Source: Accumulibacter appositus (GTDB taxonomy: Bacteria; Pseudomonadota; Gammaproteobacteria; Burkholderiales; Rhodocyclaceae). From it: 64,000 bases of DNA. Shown here one piece after another: positions 1 through 7,968 of this stretch (the stretch's first letter is position 1; every line of letters starts with the position of its first letter). The stretch lies in the NCBI RefSeq assembly GCF_035440685.1, contig NZ_DAORMW010000025.1; one strand, written 5' to 3'. Below the pieces are notes generated by a model. That model searched no databases and was not told the DNA's origin. It saw only the letters and a program-made list of their open reading frames with translations. Both the position numbers and the translations under genes were made by a program.

Positions 1-1
1 C

Positions 2-823
2 GGGCGTGACTTTCAGATCACGACAGTCGGCAAACGCTTCGATTCGAAAGAGGGGCTGCGTGAACTGGAGACGGTGGTCACTCTGGGGGCGGCCGAAATA
101 CCCGACATTTCCGTCTATAACGCTTATTTGCCGAAAGAGGGCGGCGTTTCGATTGGCTCCGGAAAGGCAAGCCTGGCGGCAGACTTCAGGCTTAGCGGTG
201 TCACCGGTAGCGCCAAGCTGGAGATGCGGGCCAGCGGCGTCGCGGTGCACGTCAAGGAGCAGACCATCAAGGGCGACCTGCGCATCAGTACGCGCCTCAC
301 TGCCGGGAACCTGGAGAAGATGAGCTTCGATGCGGCGGGCACGCAGCTGCGCATCGACAACGGCTCGCTGGAAAGCGAAGGCATTGCGCACGACGATTCG
401 TGGTGGGGACAGATCGATATCGAGCGCGGGCGGATGACTTGGAAGCGGCCACTAAAATTGGATGCCGAAATCAGCCTGCGCCTGCGTGACAGCGGCCTGC
501 TGGTGCATCTGTTCGTAAAGCAGACCAAGGAGAAGCCGTGGCTGAACGATTTGCTGACCATCAGGGACGTCAGCGGCCGCAGTGAAGTTCGCCTCAACGA
601 CCGTGCCATCGTGCTCGGCAATGCCCGGCTTAGCGGTGAAAAGCTGCTGGTGCTGGCCAATCTGCGGCTGAGTGAAGAGACCATGCGCGGTGGCCTGTAT
701 GCCAGCTACGGGATACTGGGTGCGGGCATCGAACTCCAGGGCGAGGAGCGCAGCTGGAAACTGCTGAATCCACGAAAATGGTACGACGACTATTCCGCAG
801 CGTTCTCGGCAGAGAAACCCTAG
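2..823 (+). CDS. C-terminal part of an AsmA/DUF3971-like envelope protein (partial)
   Basis: The reading frame is open at the left edge of the window, so this is the last 273 residues of a longer protein; the first internal ATG at 74 is probably not the start. The visible part is soluble, rich in alternating hydrophobic and polar beta-strand pattern, and carries no cysteine cluster or nucleotide-binding motif. The repeated strand pattern (for example VAVHVKEQTIKGDLRIST) resembles the C-terminal part of large AsmA or YhdP-type periplasmic bridge proteins, but this is only an impression of style. Function is not assigned. The stop codon at 821-823 abuts the repeat island that begins at 826. Confidence 0.6.
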   Translation, partial: GRDFQITTVGKRFDSKEGLRELETVVTLGAAEIPDISVYNAYLPKEGGVSIGSGKASLAADFRLSGVTGSAKLEMRASGVAVHVKEQTIKGDLRISTRLTAGNLEKMSFDAAGTQLRIDNGSLESEGIAHDDSWWGQIDIERGRMTWKRPLKLDAEISLRLRDSGLLVHLFVKQTKEKPWLNDLLTIRDVSGRSEVRLNDRAIVLGNARLSGEKLLVLANLRLSEETMRGGLYASYGILGAGIELQGEERSWKLLNPRKWYDDYSAAFSAEKP

Positions 824-825
824 TA

Positions 826-1324
826 TGAAAGTCGCGCAAGCGACTCACGAAGCGCCCTTCTCCCCTCGCGGGGTGAGGCGGGGAATTCAGGGAGCATGCT
901 CCCTGCCCGGCGAACGATTCCGGCGTGCAAGCCGGAATGCGCACTGCAAGTGGAGGCGGGGAATTCAGGGAGCATGCTCCCTGCCCGGCGAACGATTCCG
1001 GCGTGCAAGCCGGAATGCGCACTGCAAGTGGAGGCGGGGAATTCAGGGAGCATGCTCCCTGCCCGGCGAACGATTCCGGCGTGCAAGCCGGAATGCGCAC
1101 TGCAAGTGGAGGCGGGGAATTCAGGGAGCATGCTCCCTGCCCGGCGAACGATTCCGGCGTGCAAGCCGGAATGCGCACTGCAAGTGGAGGCGGGGAATTC
1201 AGGGAGCATGCTCCCTGCCCGGCGAACGATTCCGGCGTGCAAGCCGGAATCCCCACGGCAAGGACAGAGGGGGAAACGGTCATGACTTCAATGATCCGCG
1301 GTATCTCGCCATGTCATGACCGTT
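826..1324 (-). repeat. Dispersed intergenic element, copy 1 (with expanded tandem array)
   Basis: The left end (GAAAGTCGCGCAAGCGACTC, then a C-rich/G-rich hairpin around CTTCTCCCCTCGCGGGG) and the right end (GAGGGGGAAACGGTCATGAC to GTCATGACCGT) match, in inverse orientation, the sequence at 52899-53030. The right end is itself an inverted repeat, ACGGTCATGAC at 1276-1286 against GTCATGACCGT at 1313-1323. Copy 2 is about 130 bp; copy 1 is about 500 bp because a 78-bp tandem array sits between the two ends. The element starts three bases after a stop codon, as copy 2 does. It has no transposase and could be a non-autonomous MITE-like element or a BIME-type intergenic repeat. Confidence 0.8.
875..1250. 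repeat. 78-bp tandem repeat array, 4 full units plus a 64-bp fifth
   Basis: Units begin at 875, 953, 1031, 1109 and 1187 with an exact 78-bp period; GAATTC recurs at 883, 961, 1039, 1117 and 1195. Units are essentially identical. Each holds two perfect inverted repeats: an 18-bp palindrome CAGGGAGCATGCTCCCTG (966-983 in unit 2) and ATTCCGGC-gtgcaa-GCCGGAAT (995-1016 in unit 2). Because 78 is a multiple of 3, several frames on both strands stay open across the array; I treat those frames as artefacts, not genes. Confidence 0.95.
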
Positions 1325-1388
1325 AAGCGGGCGCTATTGGCGCAGGCAGTGCTGCCCCGGCTTCTTTCAGCGGGCTACGGCAAATAAC

Positions 1389-3266
1389 ATGCACGACGAG
1401 CAAATCGAGATCCTCGACTTCCTGCGCCGCTATCCCCCGTTTGCGGAGCTGCCGGAAGAAACCTTGCAGCAGGTCGCCCGCTCGGTGGATGTGCGTTACT
1501 TCAAGGCCGGTACGCGCATCGTCGAGTTTGGCGAAGCAGCGCTGGCCTGGCATGTCGTGCGCAGCGGGGCGGTGGAAATCTTCCGCCGCAACGGCTCGCT
1601 GTACAACCGACTGACCGAGGGCGGCTATTTCGGCGAATTCGGTTTGCTGCATCGCAAGCGGGTACGCTTTCCGGCCACGGCGCTCGAAGACACCCTGCTG
1701 TACCTGATTCCCGAGCCGGTGTTCACCGAGCTCTTCGAGAACAACGAGCACTTCGCGGATGCGGTCGAGATCGAGGACCGGACGCGTCTGCGGCAGGTGA
1801 TGTCGCGCCGGGAGGATGCGAACCAGCTGATGTCGGCCACCGTCAGCGTCCTGATCGGTCGCGCGCCAGTGATGCTCGGGCGCCGGGCCACGGCAATCGA
1901 CGCCGCCCGGCGGATGAGCGAGGAGGGCGTATCGTCCTTGCTGATCGTCGATGAACCTCTGGCGGGGCTTGCCCCGCCGCGCATGGCCGGCGTCATCACC
2001 GATCGCGACATCCGCATCCGGCTGGTTGCCGAGGGCCTCGGCTACGACACGCCGGTCAGCGAAATCATGTCTTGCGACCCGGTTGCAGTGGAGCACAACC
2101 AGCTCGTTTTCGAAGCGATGCTGCAGATGCTGCGCCACAATGTGCATCACCTGCCGGTCCTCAAACACCAGCGGCCGATAGGCGTGATCGCCCTCTCCGA
2201 CCTGTTGCGCTACGAGTCGCGCAACAGCCTGTTCGTGGTCAGCAGTATTTTCCGCCAGCGCAGTGTCGATGAGCTGGCCGCGCTGACCGGCGACGTGCGC
2301 GCCTGCTTTTCGCGCATGGTGACCGAGGATGCCAGTTCGCGCATGATCGGCAGCGCCATGGCGGTGATCGGACGCAGTTTCAAACAGCGTTTGCTCGAAC
2401 TGGCCGAGGAGACGCTCGGCCCACCGCCGCTGCTCTATTGTTTTCTTGCCCTCGGTTCGATGGCCCGCCAGGAGCAGTTGATCGTCACCGATCAGGACAA
2501 CGCCCTGATTCTCGACAACCGTTTCGAGCCGGCGCGTCACGATGACTACTTCCAGGCCCTGGCGCACTTCGTCTGCGACGGGCTGGCGCGCTGTGGCTAC
2601 AGCACCTGTACGGGCGAGGTGATGGCCACCAACCTCAAGTGGCGTCAGCCGCTGCAGCAGTGGCAACGCTATTTCAGCGAATGGATCGAGCAGCCGACGC
2701 CACAATCGCTGCTCGACAGCGCCATCTTCTTCGATCTCGATGGTGTGTGGGGTGAAACCAAGTGGGTCGACGAGCTGCAAGCCCTGATTTCGCGCAAGGC
2801 CAGGGGCAATACCCGCTTTCTTGCCTGCATGGCGCGCAACGCCTTGTTGCGCACGCCGCCGCTGGGATTCTTCAAGGACTTCGTCGTCGAGTCGGATGGC
2901 CGCCACAGCGGTGCCATCAATCTGAAAAGGCGCGGCACTGCGCCGCTCTCCGATCTGATCCGGGTGCATGCGCTGGCCATCGGCTCGTCGTCCCGGAACT
3001 CCTTTGAACGCTTGCGCGACATCATCGATGCCGAGATTCTGCCGCGTGGTCGCGGCCAGGACCTGCACGACGCGCTCGAGTTCGTGTCGACGGTGCGGAT
3101 CCGCAACCAGGCCGCCGATCTGGCGGCTGGCATCGATCCGGACAACAGCATCGAGCCGGAGAGCCTGTCCGATTTCGAGCGCAAGAGCCTGCGCGATGCC
3201 TTCCTGATCCTGAGCAACTCGCAGAAATATCTCAAATACCGCTATCAACCCGGTCGATCGGTCTGA
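1389..3266 (+). CDS. cNMP-binding / CBS-pair / DUF294 nucleotidyltransferase signalling protein
   Basis: A 625-residue cytoplasmic protein. Residues about 15-130 form a cyclic-nucleotide-binding fold (GGYFGEFGLL). About 150-270 hold two CBS domains, with ADRDI-like TDRDIRIR and the HHLPVL strand. About 325-440 form a DUF294/GlnD-type nucleotidyltransferase with the signature GSMARQEQ followed by TDQDNAL, which carries the metal-binding acidic pair. The C-terminal 150 residues match the DUF294 C-terminal helical domain. Family members are thought to uridylylate or adenylylate a partner in response to small ligands; the partner here is unknown. The exonuclease gene starts 10 bp downstream, so the two are probably co-transcribed. 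No strong Shine-Dalgarno is visible before the ATG. Length and domain order are typical for the family. Confidence 0.9.
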   Translation: MHDEQIEILDFLRRYPPFAELPEETLQQVARSVDVRYFKAGTRIVEFGEAALAWHVVRSGAVEIFRRNGSLYNRLTEGGYFGEFGLLHRKRVRFPATALEDTLLYLIPEPVFTELFENNEHFADAVEIEDRTRLRQVMSRREDANQLMSATVSVLIGRAPVMLGRRATAIDAARRMSEEGVSSLLIVDEPLAGLAPPRMAGVITDRDIRIRLVAEGLGYDTPVSEIMSCDPVAVEHNQLVFEAMLQMLRHNVHHLPVLKHQRPIGVIALSDLLRYESRNSLFVVSSIFRQRSVDELAALTGDVRACFSRMVTEDASSRMIGSAMAVIGRSFKQRLLELAEETLGPPPLLYCFLALGSMARQEQLIVTDQDNALILDNRFEPARHDDYFQALAHFVCDGLARCGYSTCTGEVMATNLKWRQPLQQWQRYFSEWIEQPTPQSLLDSAIFFDLDGVWGETKWVDELQALISRKARGNTRFLACMARNALLRTPPLGFFKDFVVESDGRHSGAINLKRRGTAPLSDLIRVHALAIGSSSRNSFERLRDIIDAEILPRGRGQDLHDALEFVSTVRIRNQAADLAAGIDPDNSIEPESLSDFERKSLRDAFLILSNSQKYLKYRYQPGRSV

Positions 3267-3276
3267 AGACGACAGC

Positions 3277-4041
3277 ATGCTTCATCTCGGCTCGTTTCAG
3301 CAGTTGCAGCAGAAAACAGCATCCAGCGCGCTCGCCAGCGCCGAGACGCCGGACTGGCCGGCGCGTTTTCGGAAGCTGGCGGCCAGCGCGCGTGATGGTC
3401 GCCTGAAGGCCTTCTACTCGGCGGGTGCTGTCAGCGCCGATACGCCGCTGTCAGCGGTACCGTTGATGGCGCTCGATATCGAGACGACCGGTCTCGACCC
3501 GACGCATGACGGCATTGTCAGCATCGGACTGGTGCCGCTGCGCCTGGACCGGATACGCGCCAGTGCATCCAGGCTGTGGATCGTCAAGCCGCGCGTGCCA
3601 CTGCTCGAGGCTTCGGTAAGTCTGCACGGCATTACCCATTCGCAGCTCGAGTCCGCCCCCGATCTGATCGATATTCTCGACGACTTCCTGGTGGCGATCG
3701 CCGGACATGTCCTGGTCGTGCACTGCCGGGCGATCGAACGACAGTTTCTGAACGGTGCACTGCGACCGCGAATCGGCGAAACGATCGAGTTTCCGGTCAT
3801 CGACACCATGGAGCTCGAAGCGCGACTGCATCGCCGCAAGCCGCCCGGGCTGATCGCTCGCCTGTTCGGCGGCAAGCCGCTGCTGTCCATCCGTCTGGCG
3901 GCGAGTCGCCGCCGCTACGGGCTACCGCGCTATCGGCTGCATCACGCCTTGACCGACGCGCTGGCTTCCGCGGAGCTGCTGCAGGCGCAGGTTGCCCACC
4001 GTTTTTCGCCCGAAACTGCCCTCGGAGAGCTTTGGAAATAG
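3277..4041 (+). CDS. DnaQ-like DEDDh 3'-5' exonuclease
   Basis: A 254-residue protein of the DNA polymerase III epsilon-like exonuclease superfamily. All three Exo motifs are visible: Exo I ALDIETTGLD (about 66-75), Exo II around VVHCRAIERQFL (about 147-158), and Exo III HHALTDALASAELL with the DEDDh histidine and aspartate (about 226-239). An approximately 60-residue N-terminal extension precedes the nuclease fold. It follows the cNMP/CBS/nucleotidyltransferase gene by 10 bp. The same pairing of a CBS/DUF294 protein with a DnaQ-like nuclease is common in proteobacteria, which suggests a shared regulatory role rather than replication proofreading. The substrate is not known. Confidence 0.9.
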   Translation: MLHLGSFQQLQQKTASSALASAETPDWPARFRKLAASARDGRLKAFYSAGAVSADTPLSAVPLMALDIETTGLDPTHDGIVSIGLVPLRLDRIRASASRLWIVKPRVPLLEASVSLHGITHSQLESAPDLIDILDDFLVAIAGHVLVVHCRAIERQFLNGALRPRIGETIEFPVIDTMELEARLHRRKPPGLIARLFGGKPLLSIRLAASRRRYGLPRYRLHHALTDALASAELLQAQVAHRFSPETALGELWK

Positions 4042-4255
4042 CCACCACCAGCGCCGGCGTGCGGGCAAAAAACGCGAGTTTTGCCTTTCCACGCGGTGTG
4101 TCTCGCCAAACGTCGATATACTTCGTCCTGGCGGCATGCTCTTTGGAGCACTCAAAATACATCCGGCAAGGTAGCCGTGCCCGCCGCGCAGGCGGTCAGC
4201 GCATCGACCGACTTGGCACGTTGGCACGCTGCCATTCACAGAGGGAGGTCTTGGC

Positions 4256-4993
4256 ATGACGGGCATGACGGAACAAACATTGTTGCTGATAGGTGGGTTG
4301 GCCGTGTTTCTCGCGGCGTTGATCGGGTTTGTCGTGGGCCGCAGCCCAATCGGCGGAAAAACGAAACGAGTCGCAGCGCTGGAGGCGGAGGTTTCGCGTC
4401 AGCAGGACGAAATCGCTGGCTACAGGCGTGATGTCGAATCGCACTTCGACAAGACGGCAACCCTGGTCGCATCGATGGCCGGCTCCTACAAGGACCTGTT
4501 CGAGCATCTTTCATCAGGCTATGAACATCTCTCCAGCGGTTCTGCGCGCCAGCTGTTCAGGGACCGGGTCGTCGGTCTGCTGGTAGGTAATGTGAGCGCC
4601 GCGGCTGCCGCGGATGTGACTCCTTCGGACAAGGTGTCAGCTGCGCTTATCGCTGCCGGTGCGCAACCGCTTGAACCCTCCTCGACGGGGCCAGCGGCGG
4701 ACTCGGAGCCTGCCGCGGCGGCGGGCGATACGGCGCCAACGGAGGCAGCAGCAACGGACGTCGCGGCCAAGGCCGATGGCGAAGCCGAAGCCGCAGCGAC
4801 GGCTGCAGGCGCTCCGGCGCAGGAAGCCGAGGCGAGCAGGGGCAAGGCGAGCAAGCCCGATGGCGAAGAGAAGAGCGCATCCGACGGACAGGCGGAGGCT
4901 GCCGAAACGACCGCCGCCGCTGCCGGTGAAGCCGCTCAGAATGGCGCCGCGAAGGATGCCGGCAAGGGCGATCGTCCCACCAAGACGTCGTAA
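4256..4993 (+). CDS. YhcB (DUF1043) family inner-membrane protein with long Ala/Glu-rich tail
   Basis: A 245-residue protein with one N-terminal membrane helix (about 8-26), then a coiled-coil (RVAALEAEVSRQQDEIAGY) and the family signature HFDKTATLVASMAGSYKDLFEHL. These are diagnostic of YhcB/DUF1043, a membrane protein tied to cell-envelope growth and division in enterobacteria. The ATG at 4256 has GGGAGG about 10 bases upstream; an in-frame ATG lies at 4265. From about residue 115 the chain turns into a low-complexity Ala/Glu/Pro/Lys tail of about 130 residues, roughly doubling the usual length of about 130. The tail is probably disordered and its role is unknown. The 214 bp upstream contains only a weak hairpin (GGCAAAA/TTTTGCC, 4064-4085). 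Confidence 0.85.
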   Translation: MTGMTEQTLLLIGGLAVFLAALIGFVVGRSPIGGKTKRVAALEAEVSRQQDEIAGYRRDVESHFDKTATLVASMAGSYKDLFEHLSSGYEHLSSGSARQLFRDRVVGLLVGNVSAAAAADVTPSDKVSAALIAAGAQPLEPSSTGPAADSEPAAAAGDTAPTEAAATDVAAKADGEAEAAATAAGAPAQEAEASRGKASKPDGEEKSASDGQAEAAETTAAAAGEAAQNGAAKDAGKGDRPTKTS

Positions 4994-5090
4994 GGCATCG
5001 CATCCTGCTTCTGATCACCGGGGCAGGATTTGCAGAGCAGAACAGAGCAGGGCAGGGCAGGGTGAGCCTTGATAACCGAGTCCCCGCAGA

Positions 5091-6485
5091 ATGTTCCTGA
5101 TCTTGAAGTCCTTCCGTTCGCTGTACTTTGCCACCCTGCTGATGCTCCTGGGCACGGGTCTGTTGAACACCTACCTGGCCCTGCGAGTTGCGGAGACGGC
5201 CGACGGCCTGTGGGTTGGCGCGCTGATGACCGCCAACTATCTCGGCCTGGTTCTGGGTGGCAAGCTGGGGCATCGGCTGATCGCCCGCGTTGGTCATATC
5301 CGTGCCTATGTGGCCTGCGCCGGCGTGATCACCGCCGCCGTTCTTGGCCATGGACTCAGTGGCTGGTTGCCGGCGTGGTTGCTGCTGCGCGTGCTGATCG
5401 GTCTGTGCACCATGTGCCAGTACATGGTAATCGAGAGCTGGCTCAACGAGCAGGCCAGTAGCGATCAGCGCGGGCAGGTCTTCTCCGGGTACATGGCGGC
5501 ATCCTATCTTGGCCTGGTTCTCGGCCAGCTGGTGTTGGTCGCTTCGGCGGAGCTTGGTCCCGAGCTGCTGATGCTGGTCGCCTTGTGTTTTTCCCTGTGT
5601 CTGGTTCCGGTCGCTCTGACTCGCAAGCTGCACCCCACTGCTCTGCACTCGGCGCCGCTCGACCCGCGTTTCTTCTTTGCGCGCGTGCCCTTGTCTCTGA
5701 TTACCATCGTCGTCGCCGGTCTGCTGATCGGTTCTTTCTACGGGCTTGCGCCCCTCTATGGGACGCGCATGGGGCTGTCTACCGAGCAGGTAGGCCTGTT
5801 CATGGGCTGCTGCATTCTTGCTGGCATGTTCGTGCAATGGCCGCTTGGCTGGCTGTCGGACCGGCGCGACCGGGTGTGGTTGATCGGGCGTGGTGGTGTG
5901 CTCCTGGCGCTGGCTGCGTTGCCGCTGGCGGTGTTGCCCGAAGCGCCGCTGTGGCTGTTGTTCACCGTCGGCGCCTTGGTGTGCATGCTGCAGTTCAGTC
6001 TCTACCCGCTGGCGGTGGCCCTGGCCAATGACCACGTTGGCGCAGAACGGCGGGTGTCGTTGACGGCGATGCTGCTGTTGACCTTTGGCGTCGGCGCCAG
6101 CCTTGGGCCTCTGCTGGCTGGCGTGATGATGCGTTTCCTCGGCGCCAACATGCTTTATGCCTTTGTCTGTGGCTGCGCCGTGCTTCTTGCCTGGCGCGTG
6201 CAGCCGTGGCGGGTCAACCATTTGCACGAGGTCGCCGGCGCGCCGTTGCACCATGTCCTGATGCCCGACAGCACCAGCAGCTCGCCGCTGGCCGCAGCAC
6301 TCGATCCGCGTGTCGACGAGCAGATGGTTCAGGAACAGATGGTCGATGAGGCGACGCCTGCTGAGGAAGGGGCGGTGAAGCAGACAACGCCGCCGGCGCC
6401 GGAGGTCGCGCACGAGCAGGGGGCGCAGCCGGCCGAGCGGGGCCACGCCGATAAATCCGACGAGCACAAGCCAGCGGCTCAATGA
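5091..6485 (+). CDS. MFS transporter, YcaD-like family
   Basis: A 464-residue major facilitator superfamily permease with about 12 hydrophobic segments from residue 4 to about 385. The first half has the TANYLGLVLGGKLGHRL loop, equivalent to the MFS motif between helices 2 and 3, and the VIESWLNEQA segment typical of YcaD-type carriers. The substrate is unknown. The last 70 or so residues (from about 395) are hydrophilic, acidic and Pro/Glu/Ala rich, which is longer than in the enterobacterial family. No clear ribosome-binding site precedes the ATG. The gene is convergent with the transporter gene at 6539-7888, with a shared hairpin at 6490-6509 between them. Confidence 0.88.
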   Translation: MFLILKSFRSLYFATLLMLLGTGLLNTYLALRVAETADGLWVGALMTANYLGLVLGGKLGHRLIARVGHIRAYVACAGVITAAVLGHGLSGWLPAWLLLRVLIGLCTMCQYMVIESWLNEQASSDQRGQVFSGYMAASYLGLVLGQLVLVASAELGPELLMLVALCFSLCLVPVALTRKLHPTALHSAPLDPRFFFARVPLSLITIVVAGLLIGSFYGLAPLYGTRMGLSTEQVGLFMGCCILAGMFVQWPLGWLSDRRDRVWLIGRGGVLLALAALPLAVLPEAPLWLLFTVGALVCMLQFSLYPLAVALANDHVGAERRVSLTAMLLLTFGVGASLGPLLAGVMMRFLGANMLYAFVCGCAVLLAWRVQPWRVNHLHEVAGAPLHHVLMPDSTSSSPLAAALDPRVDEQMVQEQMVDEATPAEEGAVKQTTPPAPEVAHEQGAQPAERGHADKSDEHKPAAQ

Positions 6486-6489
6486 AGAA

Positions 6490-6509
6490 CGCCCGGCGCA
6501 GGCCGGGCG
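6490..6509. terminator. Hairpin between convergent transporter genes
   Basis: CGCCCGGC and GCCGGGCG pair around a 4-base loop between the MFS stop codon (6485) and the NSS stop codon (6539). The GC-rich 8-bp stem suits a bidirectional terminator, but the flanking T tracts are short, so efficiency is uncertain. Confidence 0.6.
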
Positions 6510-6538
6510 ACTTGATCACTTTCTCTGGCTGTTGCTGC

Positions 6539-7888
6539 TCAGAGACTGGAGATGAAGACGAGCAACACGCCGATCGGGGCCACGAAACGGGCGATCAGAT
6601 TCCACAGCGCGAAGCCAGAACTGCTCAGGCCGAGCTCTTCGCGCACGCTCTCGGGCTTGAGGCACCAGCCGACGAAGAGGATGGCACCCAGGGCGGTCAG
6701 TGGCAGCAGGAACTTGCTGGTCAGCTTGTCGAGCAGGTCGAAGATATTGTTGCCGAAGATCAGTACATCGCCCCACAGGTTGAACGACAGCAGTGCCGCA
6801 ATGCCCAGCGCCCAGGTGGCGACGCCGGCGGCCAGGGTGGCGCCGACACGGTTCAGGGGCGTGCGTTCCTCGAGCAGCTCGACCGAGGGTTCGAGCAGCG
6901 AGATGGCCGAGGTCAGCGCCGCGAAGGTGAGCAGCGCGAAGAACATCACTCCGAGAATCATCCCGCCGGTGACCTTGCCGAAGACCAGGGGCAGGGTGAC
7001 GAAGACCAGGCCCGGTCCGGCTGCAGGGTCGAGCCCGTTGGCAAAGACGATCGGGAAGATCGCCAGCCCGGCGGCCAGGGCAATCACCGTATCCATGATC
7101 GCCACGGTGCGCGCCGCGCGCAGCAGGTCCACCTTCTGTCCGAGGTAGGACCCATAGGCGATCATGATGCCCATGCCCAGTGACAGCGTGAAGAAGGCAT
7201 GCCCCAGTGCCGCCAGCACCACCGTTCCGGTGAGCTTGGAGAAATCCGGGGCGAACAGATAGTCGAGGGCCTGCGCGAAACCGTCCGAGGCTGCACCATA
7301 GCCGACCATCAGCGCCAGCAGAATGCCCAGGGTCGGCATCAGGATGCGCGAGGCGCGCTCGAGGCCGCCAGAGACGCCCATCGCCACGACGCCGACGGTC
7401 AGTCCCATGAACACCGTATGCCAGGTCAACAAGCCGCCGGGATTGGCCAGCATGCCCGAGAAGGCAGCGTCGGCAGCCTCCTTGCCGATGCCATTGAAGG
7501 CGCCGCTGAAGGCGTCGATGAGGTAGGACAGTGCCCAGCCGCCGATGACGCTGTAGAAGGACAGGATCAGGAAGCCGGCCAGCGTGCCGCTGACGCCGAC
7601 CATCACCCAGCCCTTGCTGCGGCCGTTGCTGCGCGCCAGATCGGCCATGGCATTGATCGGGTTCTCCTGGCCGCGGCGGCCGATCAGCCACTCGGCGACG
7701 ATGATCGGCAGGCCGATCATGGCGATGCAGACCAGATAGACGGCGACGAAGGCCGCGCCGCCGCTCTGCCCGACCATGTACGGGAACTTCCAGATGTTGC
7801 CCAGGCCAACCGCCGAACCGACGGCGGCGAGCACGAAGCCCATGCGTGACGACCACTGACCGTGGTGCCCCTTCTTGATCACTGACAT
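6539..7888 (-). CDS. Sodium-dependent transporter, NSS (SNF) family
   Basis: A 449-residue integral membrane protein of the neurotransmitter:sodium symporter family. The N-terminal helix 1 signature AAVGSAVGLGNIWKFPYM supplies the Na+ and substrate sites, and FFTLSLGMG in helix 6 is also typical. About 11-12 hydrophobic segments are visible. Bacterial members such as LeuT, MhsT and TnaT import amino acids, often Leu, Trp or Tyr. A good Shine-Dalgarno (GGAGAG) precedes the ATG at 7888. It lies downstream of, and in the same direction as, an amino-acid dehydrogenase and an indolepyruvate ferredoxin oxidoreductase, so uptake of the amino acid that this operon degrades is likely. The exact substrate cannot be read from sequence. 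Confidence 0.92.
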   Translation of the reverse strand: MSVIKKGHHGQWSSRMGFVLAAVGSAVGLGNIWKFPYMVGQSGGAAFVAVYLVCIAMIGLPIIVAEWLIGRRGQENPINAMADLARSNGRSKGWVMVGVSGTLAGFLILSFYSVIGGWALSYLIDAFSGAFNGIGKEAADAAFSGMLANPGGLLTWHTVFMGLTVGVVAMGVSGGLERASRILMPTLGILLALMVGYGAASDGFAQALDYLFAPDFSKLTGTVVLAALGHAFFTLSLGMGIMIAYGSYLGQKVDLLRAARTVAIMDTVIALAAGLAIFPIVFANGLDPAAGPGLVFVTLPLVFGKVTGGMILGVMFFALLTFAALTSAISLLEPSVELLEERTPLNRVGATLAAGVATWALGIAALLSFNLWGDVLIFGNNIFDLLDKLTSKFLLPLTALGAILFVGWCLKPESVREELGLSSSGFALWNLIARFVAPIGVLLVFISSL

Positions 7889-7968
7889 GTCTCTCCTTCA
7901 GGTGTGGGATTCCTTATCGGCCGCGGATCCTACTTGGTTTTTTCTTGTCGCGAGCCGTGCTGGTGGGT

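Noticed and set aside
875..1250. CRISPR array
   Set aside because: The repeats are contiguous with no unique spacers, and no cas genes are present.
630..1319. Open reading frames of 129-217 codons on both strands across the 78-bp array, giving 26-residue repeat proteins
   Set aside because: They exist because 78 is a multiple of 3 and the repeat happens to lack stops in several frames. Several overlapping frames are equally open and none has a convincing ribosome-binding site.
1323..3278. Antisense open frame of 651 codons opposite the cNMP/CBS protein
   Set aside because: It mirrors a gene with recognisable domains. The antisense product has no recognisable motif and an implausible His/Gln/Arg-rich composition typical of shadow frames.
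4647..6482. Antisense open frame of 611 codons opposite the YhcB and MFS genes
   Set aside because: It spans two clear sense genes plus the gap between them and gives a His/Gln/Arg-rich product with no domain.
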